In this document: positions 7,031 through 14,159 of the stretch, in pieces | Position numbering within the stretch: position 1 is the stretch's first letter | Layout of the letters: each line of letters starts with the position of its first letter | Origin: Lachnospiraceae bacterium | GTDB lineage: Bacteria; Bacillota; Clostridia; Lachnospirales; Lachnospiraceae | Length of the DNA: 18,562 bases | Assembly: GCA_900770345.1 (NCBI GenBank) | Contig: CAAGKF010000374.1 | Coordinates: forward strand, 1-18,562 | Direction: 5' to 3' | Made by a program: the position numbers and the translations under genes | The notes under the pieces: generated by a model | Seen by the model: the letters and a program-made list of their open reading frames with translations, nothing else | Database searches by the model: none | What the model was told of the DNA's origin: nothing

Positions 7031-8853
7031 TCTTTTTCCTTCTCCTTTATGTTCGATCCGGTATCCTCTTTCATAGTCTTCATGGCAAAACAGATCCTTA
7101 CACAGGTGTCCTGGGGCAGGGATTCAATCTCAAGTCCATATTGTCTGCCAAATTCAAATTTGATCCGGGAATCCACATTCTTGAGTCCGAAGCTTACCTT
7201 ATTTTCACCGGTAATTCCGTCCCGAAGGCATGCCCGGATCTCCTCCAGACGCATCTCATCGATGCCGGGACCGTCATCATGAACCTCCAGATAAGCATTC
7301 TCCCCGTCGTAGGTCCCTCCCAGGATACAGATATTTCCAAACTCATGCTTCTGCTTGATCCCGTGATAGATGGCATTCTCCACCAGAGGCTGCAGGGACA
7401 TTTTCGGAATCCGGCATTTTAAGATCTCCGTATCACAGTCAATGGTATAATCAAAGAGATCCGAATACCTGAAATGCTGGATAAAAAGATAATTCTTTAC
7501 GTGCTTCAGTTCTTCCTCCACCGTAATGATATTTTCTCCCCTGTTCAGACCGATCCGATAGAACGTGGCCAGAGCCGTCAGCATCTCGCTGGCCTCCTCC
7601 GACTGCTTCAGTTCGCACAGCTGGATAATGGAATACAATGTATTATACAGGAAATGGGGATGGATCTGCTCCTGCAGCAGGGCAACCTCGATCTGACGCT
7701 TAGCCTCCTGCTCCAGCTCCACCTGATTTAAAAGGTGATTAATACGCAGACGCATTTTCTCCAGGCTGTTACTCAAAGTAGTGATCTCCGCATACGAATG
7801 AAGGGATATCTCATGATCCAGTATATCCTTATCCTCCACCTTCTTCGTCAGCACCCGAAGAGAATAGCTGACCGCATTGGACACAAGTCCCAGAAGCACT
7901 GCCATGGCCGCAATAATGGTCACCGTAATAAACATTACATCCCGCATAATATAATGGGCATTGGAAATACTGCTTTCCTTGACATTGTAGACAAGCTTCC
8001 AGCCTGTCAGATCAATATTTTCATACATAAAATAATAATCATCCAGGACCTCCGTCTGGACTCCTCTGCTGCGCTCCGCCTTCTCGATCAGATAATCCCT
8101 GTTGTCCTGAACTACATTCCAGGCCGTCTGTTCCCCAAAGTGCATGATCCCGTAATCTGTCAGTATGCTTAAGCTGGCCTCCTGATCCAGAGCCGTCACA
8201 TCCAGTATATTTTCAAAAAAGTCCTGCTTCAGCGCAATAAGGATGATCCCGCTCTGCCCGCTTTGCTCCCCCTCATAGAGGTGAAACAGCACCGCCCCCA
8301 CCTCTTCATCCGGTATCAGATCCCGGCAGGAATCCGCGTCCACCCAGTAATATTTATTCTTCGGAAACCGTTCCTTCCACATACTGTATGTATAACGGAT
8401 CTTCAGCAGATCCTGCTCATAGGCCTGAGTCAACACTCTGCCGTCCCCGAAGTTCAGATATACATTGTAGACACAGGCAGAGTTTGCATTCAGGAACTGA
8501 TTCAGAAGCTTATTCAGATAAACATAGCTGGCAGCCGCATAAGACAGCCGGTATCTGCCGGATTCCATACTGCGCAGCTGCAGCAGGCTCTGGTTGGATT
8601 CAAAAGATAAAAAGCCCTCATAAACATTGGAAATATAATTGTCCAGATACACATCAAACTGTTTTACAACAATGGACATATTGTCCTTCACATTCTGCCT
8701 TATTTTTGCTTCCGACAGATTGGTCACCGTCACACTGAAGCTTATAAATACCACGCTGACAAGGGACACCATCGACAATGTCAGCAGCCGGCGGAAGGTG
8801 ATCTTTTCATACCATTTCCGTAATCCTCCGTATTTTTTCATCGTTTCCCCCAT
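7027..8853 (-). CDS. YesM-type sensor histidine kinase
   Basis: Membrane sensor paired with the adjacent regulator, 608 residues. One membrane segment lies near 24-44 (LTLSMVSLVSVVFISFSVTV) and a second near 306-328 (VMFITVTIIAAMAVLLGLVS). Between them is an outward sensor domain of about 260 residues (double-Cache-like by length). A HAMP-like linker follows, then the His_kinase domain with LLQEQIHPHFLYNTL (His400 is the expected phosphorylated residue of the PHFLYN motif), LQPLVENAIYHGIK (N493), DDGPGI at 526-531 and SFGLKN at 554-559. The chosen ATG has AAGGAT about 13 bases away. An alternative ATG four codons later (8841) has GGGGGAA at close spacing and may be the true start. It lies 5' of the regulator and probably senses an extracellular pectin-derived sugar, perhaps through the binding protein; the ligand is unknown. 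Confidence 0.93.
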   Translation of the reverse strand: MGETMKKYGGLRKWYEKITFRRLLTLSMVSLVSVVFISFSVTVTNLSEAKIRQNVKDNMSIVVKQFDVYLDNYISNVYEGFLSFESNQSLLQLRSMESGRYRLSYAAASYVYLNKLLNQFLNANSACVYNVYLNFGDGRVLTQAYEQDLLKIRYTYSMWKERFPKNKYYWVDADSCRDLIPDEEVGAVLFHLYEGEQSGQSGIILIALKQDFFENILDVTALDQEASLSILTDYGIMHFGEQTAWNVVQDNRDYLIEKAERSRGVQTEVLDDYYFMYENIDLTGWKLVYNVKESSISNAHYIMRDVMFITVTIIAAMAVLLGLVSNAVSYSLRVLTKKVEDKDILDHEISLHSYAEITTLSNSLEKMRLRINHLLNQVELEQEAKRQIEVALLQEQIHPHFLYNTLYSIIQLCELKQSEEASEMLTALATFYRIGLNRGENIITVEEELKHVKNYLFIQHFRYSDLFDYTIDCDTEILKCRIPKMSLQPLVENAIYHGIKQKHEFGNICILGGTYDGENAYLEVHDDGPGIDEMRLEEIRACLRDGITGENKVSFGLKNVDSRIKFEFGRQYGLEIESLPQDTCVRICFAMKTMKEDTGSNIKEKEKE

Positions 8854-8910
8854 GATTTCACTATCATCCTTTTCCTGCGGCTCTTCGAAGCCTTATGAAC
8901 AGTCAGGAGT

Positions 8911-8949
8911 TTTTGTCTATAGTTTAGATGACAAAAGCCGGAAACGCAA
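8911..8949 (-). promoter_or_regulatory. Candidate promoter of the kinase-regulator operon with dyad
   Basis: On the minus strand TTGCGT (8949-8944) is followed after 17 bases by TAAACT (8926-8921), about 70 bases before the kinase start. A perfect 7-base inverted repeat, TTTTGTC (8911-8917) and GACAAAA (8930-8936), flanks the -10 and could be an operator. Hexamer matches are moderate (4 of 6 in the -10). Confidence 0.45.
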
Positions 8950-9032
8950 TCTGTATCTTTTTATTGTATCCAAAGAATGCGGCAAGTTAAATGTAATTTC
9001 CTTTTCATTTTGTTCAGAATTTTTAACTGGAA

Positions 9033-9075
9033 AAGGAACCCTGCGCGGCAGATCAGACTCCGCACAGGATTCCTT
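9033..9075 (-). terminator. Terminator-like hairpin downstream of cysK
   Basis: A 16-base stem (plus 9033-9048 with 9060-9075; two G-U pairs as minus-strand RNA) encloses an 11-base loop. It is followed on the minus strand by TTTTCC. It lies about 70 bases beyond the cysK stop. The U-run is short but the stem is long and stable. Confidence 0.65.
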
Positions 9076-9085
9076 GCAAAAATTC

Positions 9086-9112
9086 TCTGTTTTATTTTCC
9101 TGTTTTATTTTT
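9086..9112 (+). repeat. Short tandem repeat after cysK
   Basis: Two adjacent near-identical units, CTGTTTTATTTTC (9086-9098) and CTGTTTTATTTTTC (9099-9112), followed by a degenerate third CTGTTTTCC (9118-9126). No function is apparent; probably slippage in 3' non-coding DNA. Confidence 0.5.
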
Positions 9113-9142
9113 CCCGTCCTGTTTTCCTGTCCGTCAAAACAA

Positions 9143-10075
9143 TTATTCCATAAACAGAGGTGTGGAGTAATATCTGTCACCGCTGTCAGGCAGTATCACT
9201 ACAATGGTCTTTCCTTCATTTTCCGGCCGCTTTGCCGCCTGAATGGCCGCATAGAGCGCCGCTCCGGAGGAGATTCCCACCAGAATGCCTTCCGTCTTCG
9301 CCAGCAGCTTTGCGGTCTCAAAGGGAACCGCATTATCCACAGTGATCACCTCATCATACAGCTTTGTGTCAAGAACTTTGGGCACAAAGCCGGCTCCGAT
9401 TCCCTGGATCTTGTGAGCGCCTGCCTTTCCTCCGGAGAGCACCGGCGAGGTGGCCGGCTCCACGGCGATCACCTGAAGATTCGGATTCTGCTCCTTTAAA
9501 TAGCTTCCTGTACCGGTGAGCGTACCGCCTGTTCCCACACTGGCCACAAATATATCCACCTCACCGTCTGTATCACGCCAGATCTCCGGTCCGGTAGTTT
9601 CCCTGTGTGCCCTGGGATTGACAGGATTTACAAACTGTCCGGGAATAAAACTGTCCGGAATTTCCGCCGCCAGCTGATCCGCCTTTTCGATAGCGCCGCT
9701 CATTCCCTTCTCGCCCGGCGTCAGCACGATCTCCGCTCCGTAGGCCTTCAGGATATTCCGACGTTCCACGCTCATGGTCTCCGGCATGGTAAGGATCGTA
9801 CGATAGCCCTTGGCTGCCGCAACAGAAGCGAGACCGATACCCGTATTTCCGGAGGTGGGCTCAATAATAACAGACCCCGGCTTCAGCTTTCCTTCCTTCT
9901 CCGCCTCCTCGATCATAGCTTTTCCAACACGGTCCTTTACGCTTCCGGCAGGATTCAGATATTCCAGTTTTACCAGGAGCCTGGCCTTTAACTGCTCCTT
10001 TTTCTCCAGGTTGGACACCTCCATCAGAGGCGTATTTCCAACCAGCTCACCAGCTCCCTTATAGATTCTTGACAT
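9143..10075 (-). CDS. cysK: Cysteine synthase (O-acetylserine sulfhydrylase)
   Basis: Pyridoxal-phosphate enzyme that makes L-cysteine from O-acetylserine and sulfide in the cytoplasm. The 310-residue length is standard. All landmarks are present: NPAGSVKDR with the cofactor-binding Lys47, the substrate loop PTSGNTG at 73-79, the phosphate-binding GTGGT at 181-185, and the C-terminal SSGAA (269-273) and LPDSGDRYYSTPLF block, where S298 faces the pyridine nitrogen. The order and the tail are those of CysK rather than cystathionine beta-synthase. The ATG at 10075 has only GGTG or a distant GGGAG upstream, so initiation may depend on a short upstream ORF that overlaps it (10059-10157). Expression probably starts at a consensus promoter about 100 bases upstream. 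It stands alone; no serine acetyltransferase gene is nearby. Confidence 0.96.
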   Translation of the reverse strand: MSRIYKGAGELVGNTPLMEVSNLEKKEQLKARLLVKLEYLNPAGSVKDRVGKAMIEEAEKEGKLKPGSVIIEPTSGNTGIGLASVAAAKGYRTILTMPETMSVERRNILKAYGAEIVLTPGEKGMSGAIEKADQLAAEIPDSFIPGQFVNPVNPRAHRETTGPEIWRDTDGEVDIFVASVGTGGTLTGTGSYLKEQNPNLQVIAVEPATSPVLSGGKAGAHKIQGIGAGFVPKVLDTKLYDEVITVDNAVPFETAKLLAKTEGILVGISSGAALYAAIQAAKRPENEGKTIVVILPDSGDRYYSTPLFME

Positions 10076-10157
10076 ACACTTTCACCACTCCCCCGCCGGA
10101 ACGCTTCTGCCCGGCCATACAGGGCCTTTCTTTGATTTGCCGCAGCTTTTTATTCAT
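10059..10157 (-). CDS. Possible 32-residue leader ORF overlapping cysK start
   Basis: An ATG at 10157, 5 bases after GCAGG, opens a 32-codon frame ending in TAA at 10059, 14 bases inside cysK and in a different frame. The peptide begins MNKKLRQIKERPC and is strongly basic, with a single Cys. The ATG lies about 17 bases after the predicted cysK transcription start, so it would be the first start codon on the message. It may couple translation to cysK, whose own ribosome site is weak, or be a chance frame. No homologue is recognised. Confidence 0.3.
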   Translation of the reverse strand: MNKKLRQIKERPCMAGQKRSGGGVVKVYVKNL

Positions 10158-10161
10158 AGTT

Positions 10162-10209
10162 ACCTGCTAGATTTGGTAGGATTATATTGCTATATAAACC
10201 TTTTGTCAA
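10162..10209 (-). promoter_or_regulatory. cysK promoter with operator-like dyad
   Basis: On the minus strand, TTGACA (10209-10204), exactly 17 bases, then TATAAT (10186-10181): a perfect sigma-A consensus. Immediately downstream, covering the expected start site, is an imperfect dyad CCTACCAAATCTAGCAGG (10180-10163), with outer CCT and AGG and several transition mismatches. Such a strong promoter with a site over the start suggests repression, as by the Rrf2-type regulators (CymR/IscR class) that control cysteine genes in Firmicutes. The regulator identity is inference. Confidence 0.75.
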
Positions 10210-10259
10210 GCAGAAACCTTCCAAACGGCAGAAACTCCATACCATCCGGCATTATTGAC

Positions 10260-10287
10260 TTGTATTTCACATGTACAGGTATATAAT
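10260..10287 (+). promoter_or_regulatory. Promoter of the EamA transporter gene
   Basis: TATAAT at 10282-10287 with TTGTAT at 10260-10265 (spacer 16). TTGACT at 10255-10260 is a better hexamer but 21 bases away. The expected start near 10294 gives a leader of about 30 bases carrying AGGAGGG. Confidence 0.6.
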
Positions 10288-10323
10288 GAGCTTATTGAGA
10301 AATTTTTTCAGGAGGGAAATATT

Positions 10324-11184
10324 ATGTGGGTAGTATTTGCGGCAGGCTCCGCATTCTTCGCTGGCATCACCTCGATCCTGGCAAAATGCGGCATTAAAAA
10401 AACGGACTCCGATGTGGCAACGGCAGTCCGCACGATCGTTGTTCTTCTGTTTTCCTGGCTTATGGTTCTGACAGTGGGATCTGCTCCTCAGATTCCGGAA
10501 ATATCCGGAAGGACCTGGCTCTTTCTCATCTTGTCCGGTTTTTCCACAGGCGCATCCTGGCTCTGCTATTTTAAAGCTCTCCAGCTGGGAAATATCAACA
10601 AAGTAGTTCCCGTTGACAAATGCAGCATTGTCCTGACAATCCTGCTGGCCTTTTTCCTTCTGGGAGAGCCGGTCAGCCTGTGGAAGGGGGCAGGTCTCGT
10701 CTGCATCACTGCCGGCACCTTCCTGATGATCCAAAAGCAGCAGGCCACCCAGGAAGCAAAGGGAATATCCTGGTTTATATACGCCCTTCTGTCCGCCGTC
10801 TTCGCCAGTCTGACATCCATCTTCGGCAAGCTGGGCATTACAGGTGTGGAATCTAATCTGGGCACGGCCCTTCGGACCTGTGTTGTACTGGCCATGGCCT
10901 GGCTGGTGGTTTTTATAAAGAAAAAAACACCTTTGGCAAAGAAAATCCCCATAGGAGAGCTTGTCTTTATCCTGCTTTCAGGGATCGCCACCGGCGCCTC
11001 CTGGCTCTGCTACTACAGAGCTCTCCATGAAGGACCGGCCAGCCTGGTAGTTCCCATTGATAAGCTGAGTATCCTGATCACCGTCGCATTTTCCCGTATC
11101 GTATTCGGAGAACGGCTGTCCCGCAAGGGTCTGGTGGGTCTGTTCCTTATCACCGCCGGAACGCTGGTGATGCTGATCGGATAA
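10324..11184 (+). CDS. EamA/DMT-family transporter
   Basis: Integral membrane transporter of the drug/metabolite superfamily, 286 residues and about ten membrane segments. It has two homologous EamA halves: GASWLCYFKALQLGNINKVVPVDKCS in the first is echoed by GASWLCYYRALHEGPASLVVPIDKLS in the second, each followed by a helix ending in LGEPVS or FGERLS. The frame stays open upstream to a TTG at 10255, but that codon is part of the promoter region. The ATG at 10324 has a near-perfect AGGAGGG 7 bases before it and starts with a membrane helix (MWVVFAAGSAFFAG), so I take it as the start. Substrate cannot be read; relatives export amino acids or metabolites. It is divergent from cysK, which weakly suggests a link to amino-acid or thiol export, and it stands alone as a transcription unit. 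Confidence 0.92.
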   Translation: MWVVFAAGSAFFAGITSILAKCGIKKTDSDVATAVRTIVVLLFSWLMVLTVGSAPQIPEISGRTWLFLILSGFSTGASWLCYFKALQLGNINKVVPVDKCSIVLTILLAFFLLGEPVSLWKGAGLVCITAGTFLMIQKQQATQEAKGISWFIYALLSAVFASLTSIFGKLGITGVESNLGTALRTCVVLAMAWLVVFIKKKTPLAKKIPIGELVFILLSGIATGASWLCYYRALHEGPASLVVPIDKLSILITVAFSRIVFGERLSRKGLVGLFLITAGTLVMLIG

Positions 11185-11220
11185 GATACATACCGGATTA
11201 TATCTTAATATCTTTATTTT

Positions 11221-11253
11221 ACCGCCTGTCGGTTAAACCTTCCGACAGGCGGT
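11221..11253. terminator. Shared terminator hairpin between convergent genes
   Basis: Perfect 12-base arms ACCGCCTGTCGG (11221-11232) and CCGACAGGCGGT (11242-11253) with a 9-base loop lie between the ends of the EamA gene and the oxidoreductase gene. U-runs are weak: ATGCTTT on the plus side and none on the minus side. It probably acts mainly on the plus-strand gene or as a bidirectional block. Confidence 0.75.
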
Positions 11254-11258
11254 ATGCT

Positions 11259-12239
11259 TTACATTTCCTCCGGATATTTCATCCCCCATTCCTTCCGAAG
11301 ATCTGTCATTATTCTCATCACATCCCAGGTATAGTCCAAAAGCATGACGCCGGTCTTTCCTTCCAGAATGGCTGCCTCCATATCCTGCAGCTCATACTGC
11401 AGAGCGCAGGCGGTCTCCCCTGCCTTCACCTCCCGGCATTCTCCCGTAACGGCATCTGAGATCACAGCCCGGTCCGCTCTCGGATATTCCATGATCTCAA
11501 TATACGCCTTTTCACAGCTGATGACTGTCCGCTTGGGCTGTTTGGAATGAAGGCTCAGAGCCACAGAAGCCATCTGCCCCTCCTTATTCATAAGCAGAAT
11601 GGAAGCCTGTTCATCCACACCCGTGGGAGCCGGGAGCACCTGACTGACAATACGGTCCGGACTCTCCTTCATAAAGCTTCTTACCATGCTTAAGGCATAC
11701 ACGCCGATATCCAGAAGCGCCCCTCCCGCCAGATTCCTGTTGAAGAAGCGGTTCGTCATATCATAATCCTTAAAGCTGCCGAAATTGACCGTGATCATCT
11801 GCACCTTTCCCAGCTCTCCGCTTTCCGCCATGCTCCACAGCTTTTTATAAAGGGGCATATGCCAGATGGTCATGGCCTCTGCCAGAACAAGCCCTTTCTT
11901 CTCCGCCAGGCTCACCATCTCCTCCAGCTCTTCGCTGTTTAAGGTAATGGATTTCTCCACCAGGATATGCTTTCCGTTTTCCAGCGCTTTCTTCATAAAA
12001 CCATAGTGGGTATTGTGAGGAGTGGTAATATAGATCACATCCACCTCCGGATCAGAAAATGCCTCATCATAGCTGCCGTAGATCTTCTCCACCCCATATT
12101 TTTCCGCAAAGGCCACCGCCTTCTCATAGGTGCGGTTTGCCACGCCATAAAGGCTGCGTCCCATATCCTGCAGTGCGCAGGCCATCTGATTTGCAATCAC
12201 TCCCGTTCCCAGAACGGCCCAGTTCAAAGTTTTCATCAT
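11259..12239 (-). CDS. Gfo/Idh/MocA-family oxidoreductase
   Basis: NAD(P)-dependent sugar or cyclitol dehydrogenase-like enzyme, 326 residues. The N-terminal Rossmann fold shows WAVLGTGVIANQMA (residues 7-20), VIYITTPHNTHY at 68-79, and the catalytic-lysine block ILVEKSITLN at 92-101, with Ser where most family members have Pro after the Lys. The C-terminal sheet domain carries GGALLDIGVYALSMV at 172-186. This pattern is close to the dihydrodiol dehydrogenase/YcjS-like branch, but the substrate is not predictable. Start choice: in-frame ATGs at 12239 and 12236 lie 5 and 8 bases after AGGAGG (12250-12245). The frame extends to a TTG at 12260, upstream of that ribosome site, which I reject. It is divergent from the phosphoesterase gene, with promoters back to back. 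Confidence 0.92.
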   Translation of the reverse strand: MMKTLNWAVLGTGVIANQMACALQDMGRSLYGVANRTYEKAVAFAEKYGVEKIYGSYDEAFSDPEVDVIYITTPHNTHYGFMKKALENGKHILVEKSITLNSEELEEMVSLAEKKGLVLAEAMTIWHMPLYKKLWSMAESGELGKVQMITVNFGSFKDYDMTNRFFNRNLAGGALLDIGVYALSMVRSFMKESPDRIVSQVLPAPTGVDEQASILLMNKEGQMASVALSLHSKQPKRTVISCEKAYIEIMEYPRADRAVISDAVTGECREVKAGETACALQYELQDMEAAILEGKTGVMLLDYTWDVMRIMTDLRKEWGMKYPEEM

Positions 12240-12265
12240 CCATTCCTCCTGTCCGCGCAAAAATA

Positions 12266-12309
12266 TGCTATAATAAATTCATTATACCCCACAGGAGCCC
12301 GGAAATGAA
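12266..12309. promoter_or_regulatory. Back-to-back promoters sharing an AT palindrome
   Basis: TATAATAAATTCATTATA (12269-12286) is a near-perfect palindrome holding a -10 on each strand. The plus -10 (12269-12274) is preceded by TGC, an extended -10, and has no clear -35; it serves the phosphoesterase. The minus -10 (12286-12281) has TTCATT (12309-12304) at 17 bases and serves the oxidoreductase. The minus -35 falls inside the first codons of the phosphoesterase gene. The overlap implies the two promoters compete. Confidence 0.55.
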
Positions 12310-13117
12310 CCCTCATTTTCTACGTGATACGGTCTTCAGCCGCCGTCTGACCATCCGTAATTACACCGAACACTCATCAAAAATCACCAGCCCCATCCGG
12401 CTGATTCTGCTCACCGACCTGCACAGCACGGTTTACGGAGAGGATCAGAAACCTCTGACGGATGTCATAAGCAGCTGCTGCCCTGACCTTATCCTTATGG
12501 CCGGGGATATTGCCGACCATAAGGTTCCTTTTGCGGGAACCAGTGTCCTTATCCGCCGGATCGCTCCCACCTGGCCCTGTTTTTATGTAACCGGGAACCA
12601 TGAACACTGGACCGGAAAAACTGATTCGTTAAAACGCTGGCTCCGCTCCCGCGGCGTCACCGTTCTGGACGGAAGCGTTTTTTCTGTCAGCATCCGCGGA
12701 CAGCTGCTGCAGATCGCAGGCGTGGACGACCCTCACAGATTCACAAGCTCCCATCACGCTGTCTATCTCTCAGAAGGCTGGAAAAAGGAGCTTCAGACCT
12801 GCTGCAGCAAACTTGATCCTTCCCATTACTCCATCCTCCTGTCCCACCGCCCGGAGCTGACCCGGTTCTACAGAGGAAGCGGCTTTGATCTGGTAGTTTC
12901 CGGCCACGCTCATGGCGGCCAGATCCGCATCCCCGGCCTCTGCAACGGCCTTCTTGCTCCCCACCAGGGCTTCTTTCCCCGGTACGCGGGAGGACGCTAT
13001 GACCTGGACGGAACCTCCCTGATCGTCAGCCGCGGCCTCTGCCTCAACCGCCTTCCCCGAATTTTCAATCCGCCGGAGGTGGCTGTTATCTGTCTGGCAC
13101 CGGAAAATTCGGTTTGA
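12305..13117 (+). CDS. Metallophosphoesterase, YkuE-like
   Basis: Calcineurin-like phosphohydrolase with a two-metal site, 270 residues. All five motifs are visible in order: D38-x-H40 in LLTDLHS, GD at 67-68 in LMAGDIADH, GNHE at 97-100, H181 in LLSHRPE, and GHAH at 200-203 in VVSGHAHGGQIRIPG. The closing phrase 'GGQIRIPG...FxRYAGG' and the Asn-rich NPPEVAVI end fit the YkuE/UDP-diacylglucosamine-pyrophosphatase-like branch (COG1408), although the N-terminal membrane helix seen in many relatives is absent here. The start at 12305 has AGGAG 7 bases before it. The frame is open further upstream to 12059, but that part lies antisense to the oxidoreductase and is rejected. The substrate is unknown. 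The gene converges on the unrecognised gene at 13160 with only 42 bases between and no clear terminator. Confidence 0.92.
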   Translation: MNPHFLRDTVFSRRLTIRNYTEHSSKITSPIRLILLTDLHSTVYGEDQKPLTDVISSCCPDLILMAGDIADHKVPFAGTSVLIRRIAPTWPCFYVTGNHEHWTGKTDSLKRWLRSRGVTVLDGSVFSVSIRGQLLQIAGVDDPHRFTSSHHAVYLSEGWKKELQTCCSKLDPSHYSILLSHRPELTRFYRGSGFDLVVSGHAHGGQIRIPGLCNGLLAPHQGFFPRYAGGRYDLDGTSLIVSRGLCLNRLPRIFNPPEVAVICLAPENSV

Positions 13118-13159
13118 TGAGAATCATGCCTCTATGAGATGAAACCTTCCGGCTCCGGC

Positions 13160-14137
13160 TTATTTATCTGCAGCATTTTTCCGTCCCTCATATGCTTTCA
13201 CAAGAGAGTCTCTGGGATGGATTTTTATTTTAAGACCATACTGATAAATCTTAATCCACAGCTCATCCTCATCCATCCATTCCATCAGCTTGAGCGCCCG
13301 GTACAGTACAATTTCCTGCTCATGCTCCCTGCTGTTTAAAAAATAATACGGAATAACCGCTTCTGTCTCCGCCAGAGGCAGTGATAACAGCAGAATCGTA
13401 TCACAGAGCTCGTTGATATCTTCCTCACACTCGTACCGGCTGTCATATGTCTTTAATTTCATCAGCTGTCCCTTTTTTACCTCTATCAGTTTTTTTGCTT
13501 CCTCCATGGCTGTATGCCGCACATCACTGTTCTTAAGCTCAGAAATCAGCACCAGTTCCATCTGTGTATGCAGTGATTCTCTGCTTAAACCTCCGGTTGC
13601 TGCATATAAAAGCAGCGCAGAAATATTCTCTCTCGTATACCCTAAAGCAAAGGTTCTTTTCACTACTGCAGAAAACAGATCCGGCTGCTGCCAGCCGATG
13701 GAACGGAAAGGGTCATCTGTCGAAAACAGATAATAATTGCATGCCTCACACATCAAAAGGTACAGATCCGTCAAAAGCTTTACGGATCCGGAATAATGCT
13801 CACTTTCCACCGGAATCTGCTCCAGCTCTTTTATAAAATTCTTTACCAGAAAGCGCCATTTTGGACGCTGACTTTTAGGAATAACGCGGTTTGGGGCCAT
13901 ATAATTCTGCGCACGGGCATTCCATAAAAATTCTGTGATCTGCTGTTCCAGATCTCCAAATTCCATAACCCTTTTTTCCTTTTTGGTTCCCTCTTTTCCT
14001 TCCAGGACACCGTTTATAACCAGATCGACTTCTTCTTTCTGATTCTTTGAAAAATGCTTGTAGCTTTCCACAAATGCTTTCTCAAGCAGCGCTCTGTCGG
14101 CAGTGCTTAACAGCTGTCTTAATTCCTGTACCTTCAT
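13160..14137 (-). CDS. Unrecognised 325-residue soluble helical protein
   Basis: I do not recognise this protein. It is 325 residues, has no signal peptide or membrane segment, and by composition is almost wholly alpha-helical and charged, with a basic patch around 55-65 (EGTKKEKR). A centrally placed segment, CEACNYYLFSTDDPFRSIGWQQPDLFSAVVKRTFALGYTRENI-like, reads as packed helices followed by ALLLYAATGGLS. The last third (DTILLLSLPLAETEAVIPYYFLNSREHEQEIVLYRALKLMEWMD) resembles a helical repeat scaffold. No HTH, nuclease, ATPase or metal motif is evident. The start has AGAGGAA 8 bases upstream. Base composition looks more AT-rich than the neighbours by eye, which may hint at acquisition. It is expressed from its own promoter with a perfect dyad operator candidate (14160-14183). 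Confidence 0.85.
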   Translation of the reverse strand: MKVQELRQLLSTADRALLEKAFVESYKHFSKNQKEEVDLVINGVLEGKEGTKKEKRVMEFGDLEQQITEFLWNARAQNYMAPNRVIPKSQRPKWRFLVKNFIKELEQIPVESEHYSGSVKLLTDLYLLMCEACNYYLFSTDDPFRSIGWQQPDLFSAVVKRTFALGYTRENISALLLYAATGGLSRESLHTQMELVLISELKNSDVRHTAMEEAKKLIEVKKGQLMKLKTYDSRYECEEDINELCDTILLLSLPLAETEAVIPYYFLNSREHEQEIVLYRALKLMEWMDEDELWIKIYQYGLKIKIHPRDSLVKAYEGRKNAADK

Positions 14138-14159
14138 GCTCTTATTCCTCTCGTATCAA

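Noticed and set aside
8917..9180. 87-codon minus-strand frame after cysK
   Set aside because: Runs through the terminator hairpin and the tandem repeat, overlaps the cysK end in another frame, and has low-complexity sequence.
8639..9499. 286-codon plus-strand frame across the kinase-cysK gap
   Set aside because: Covers the ends of two confident minus-strand genes and the cysK terminator hairpin; no ribosome site and no protein-like pattern.
10076..10174. T-box or riboswitch in the cysK leader
   Set aside because: The leader is only about 100 bases, with no T-box sequence, no terminator/antiterminator pair and no known aptamer core that I can see.
10255..10323. TTG start for the EamA gene
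   Set aside because: It lies within the promoter, ahead of the -10 hexamer; the ATG at 10324 has a near-perfect ribosome site and begins the first membrane helix.
12059..12304. Upstream extension of the phosphoesterase frame
   Set aside because: Antisense to the oxidoreductase gene and upstream of the extended -10; the ATG at 12305 with AGGAG is the supported start.
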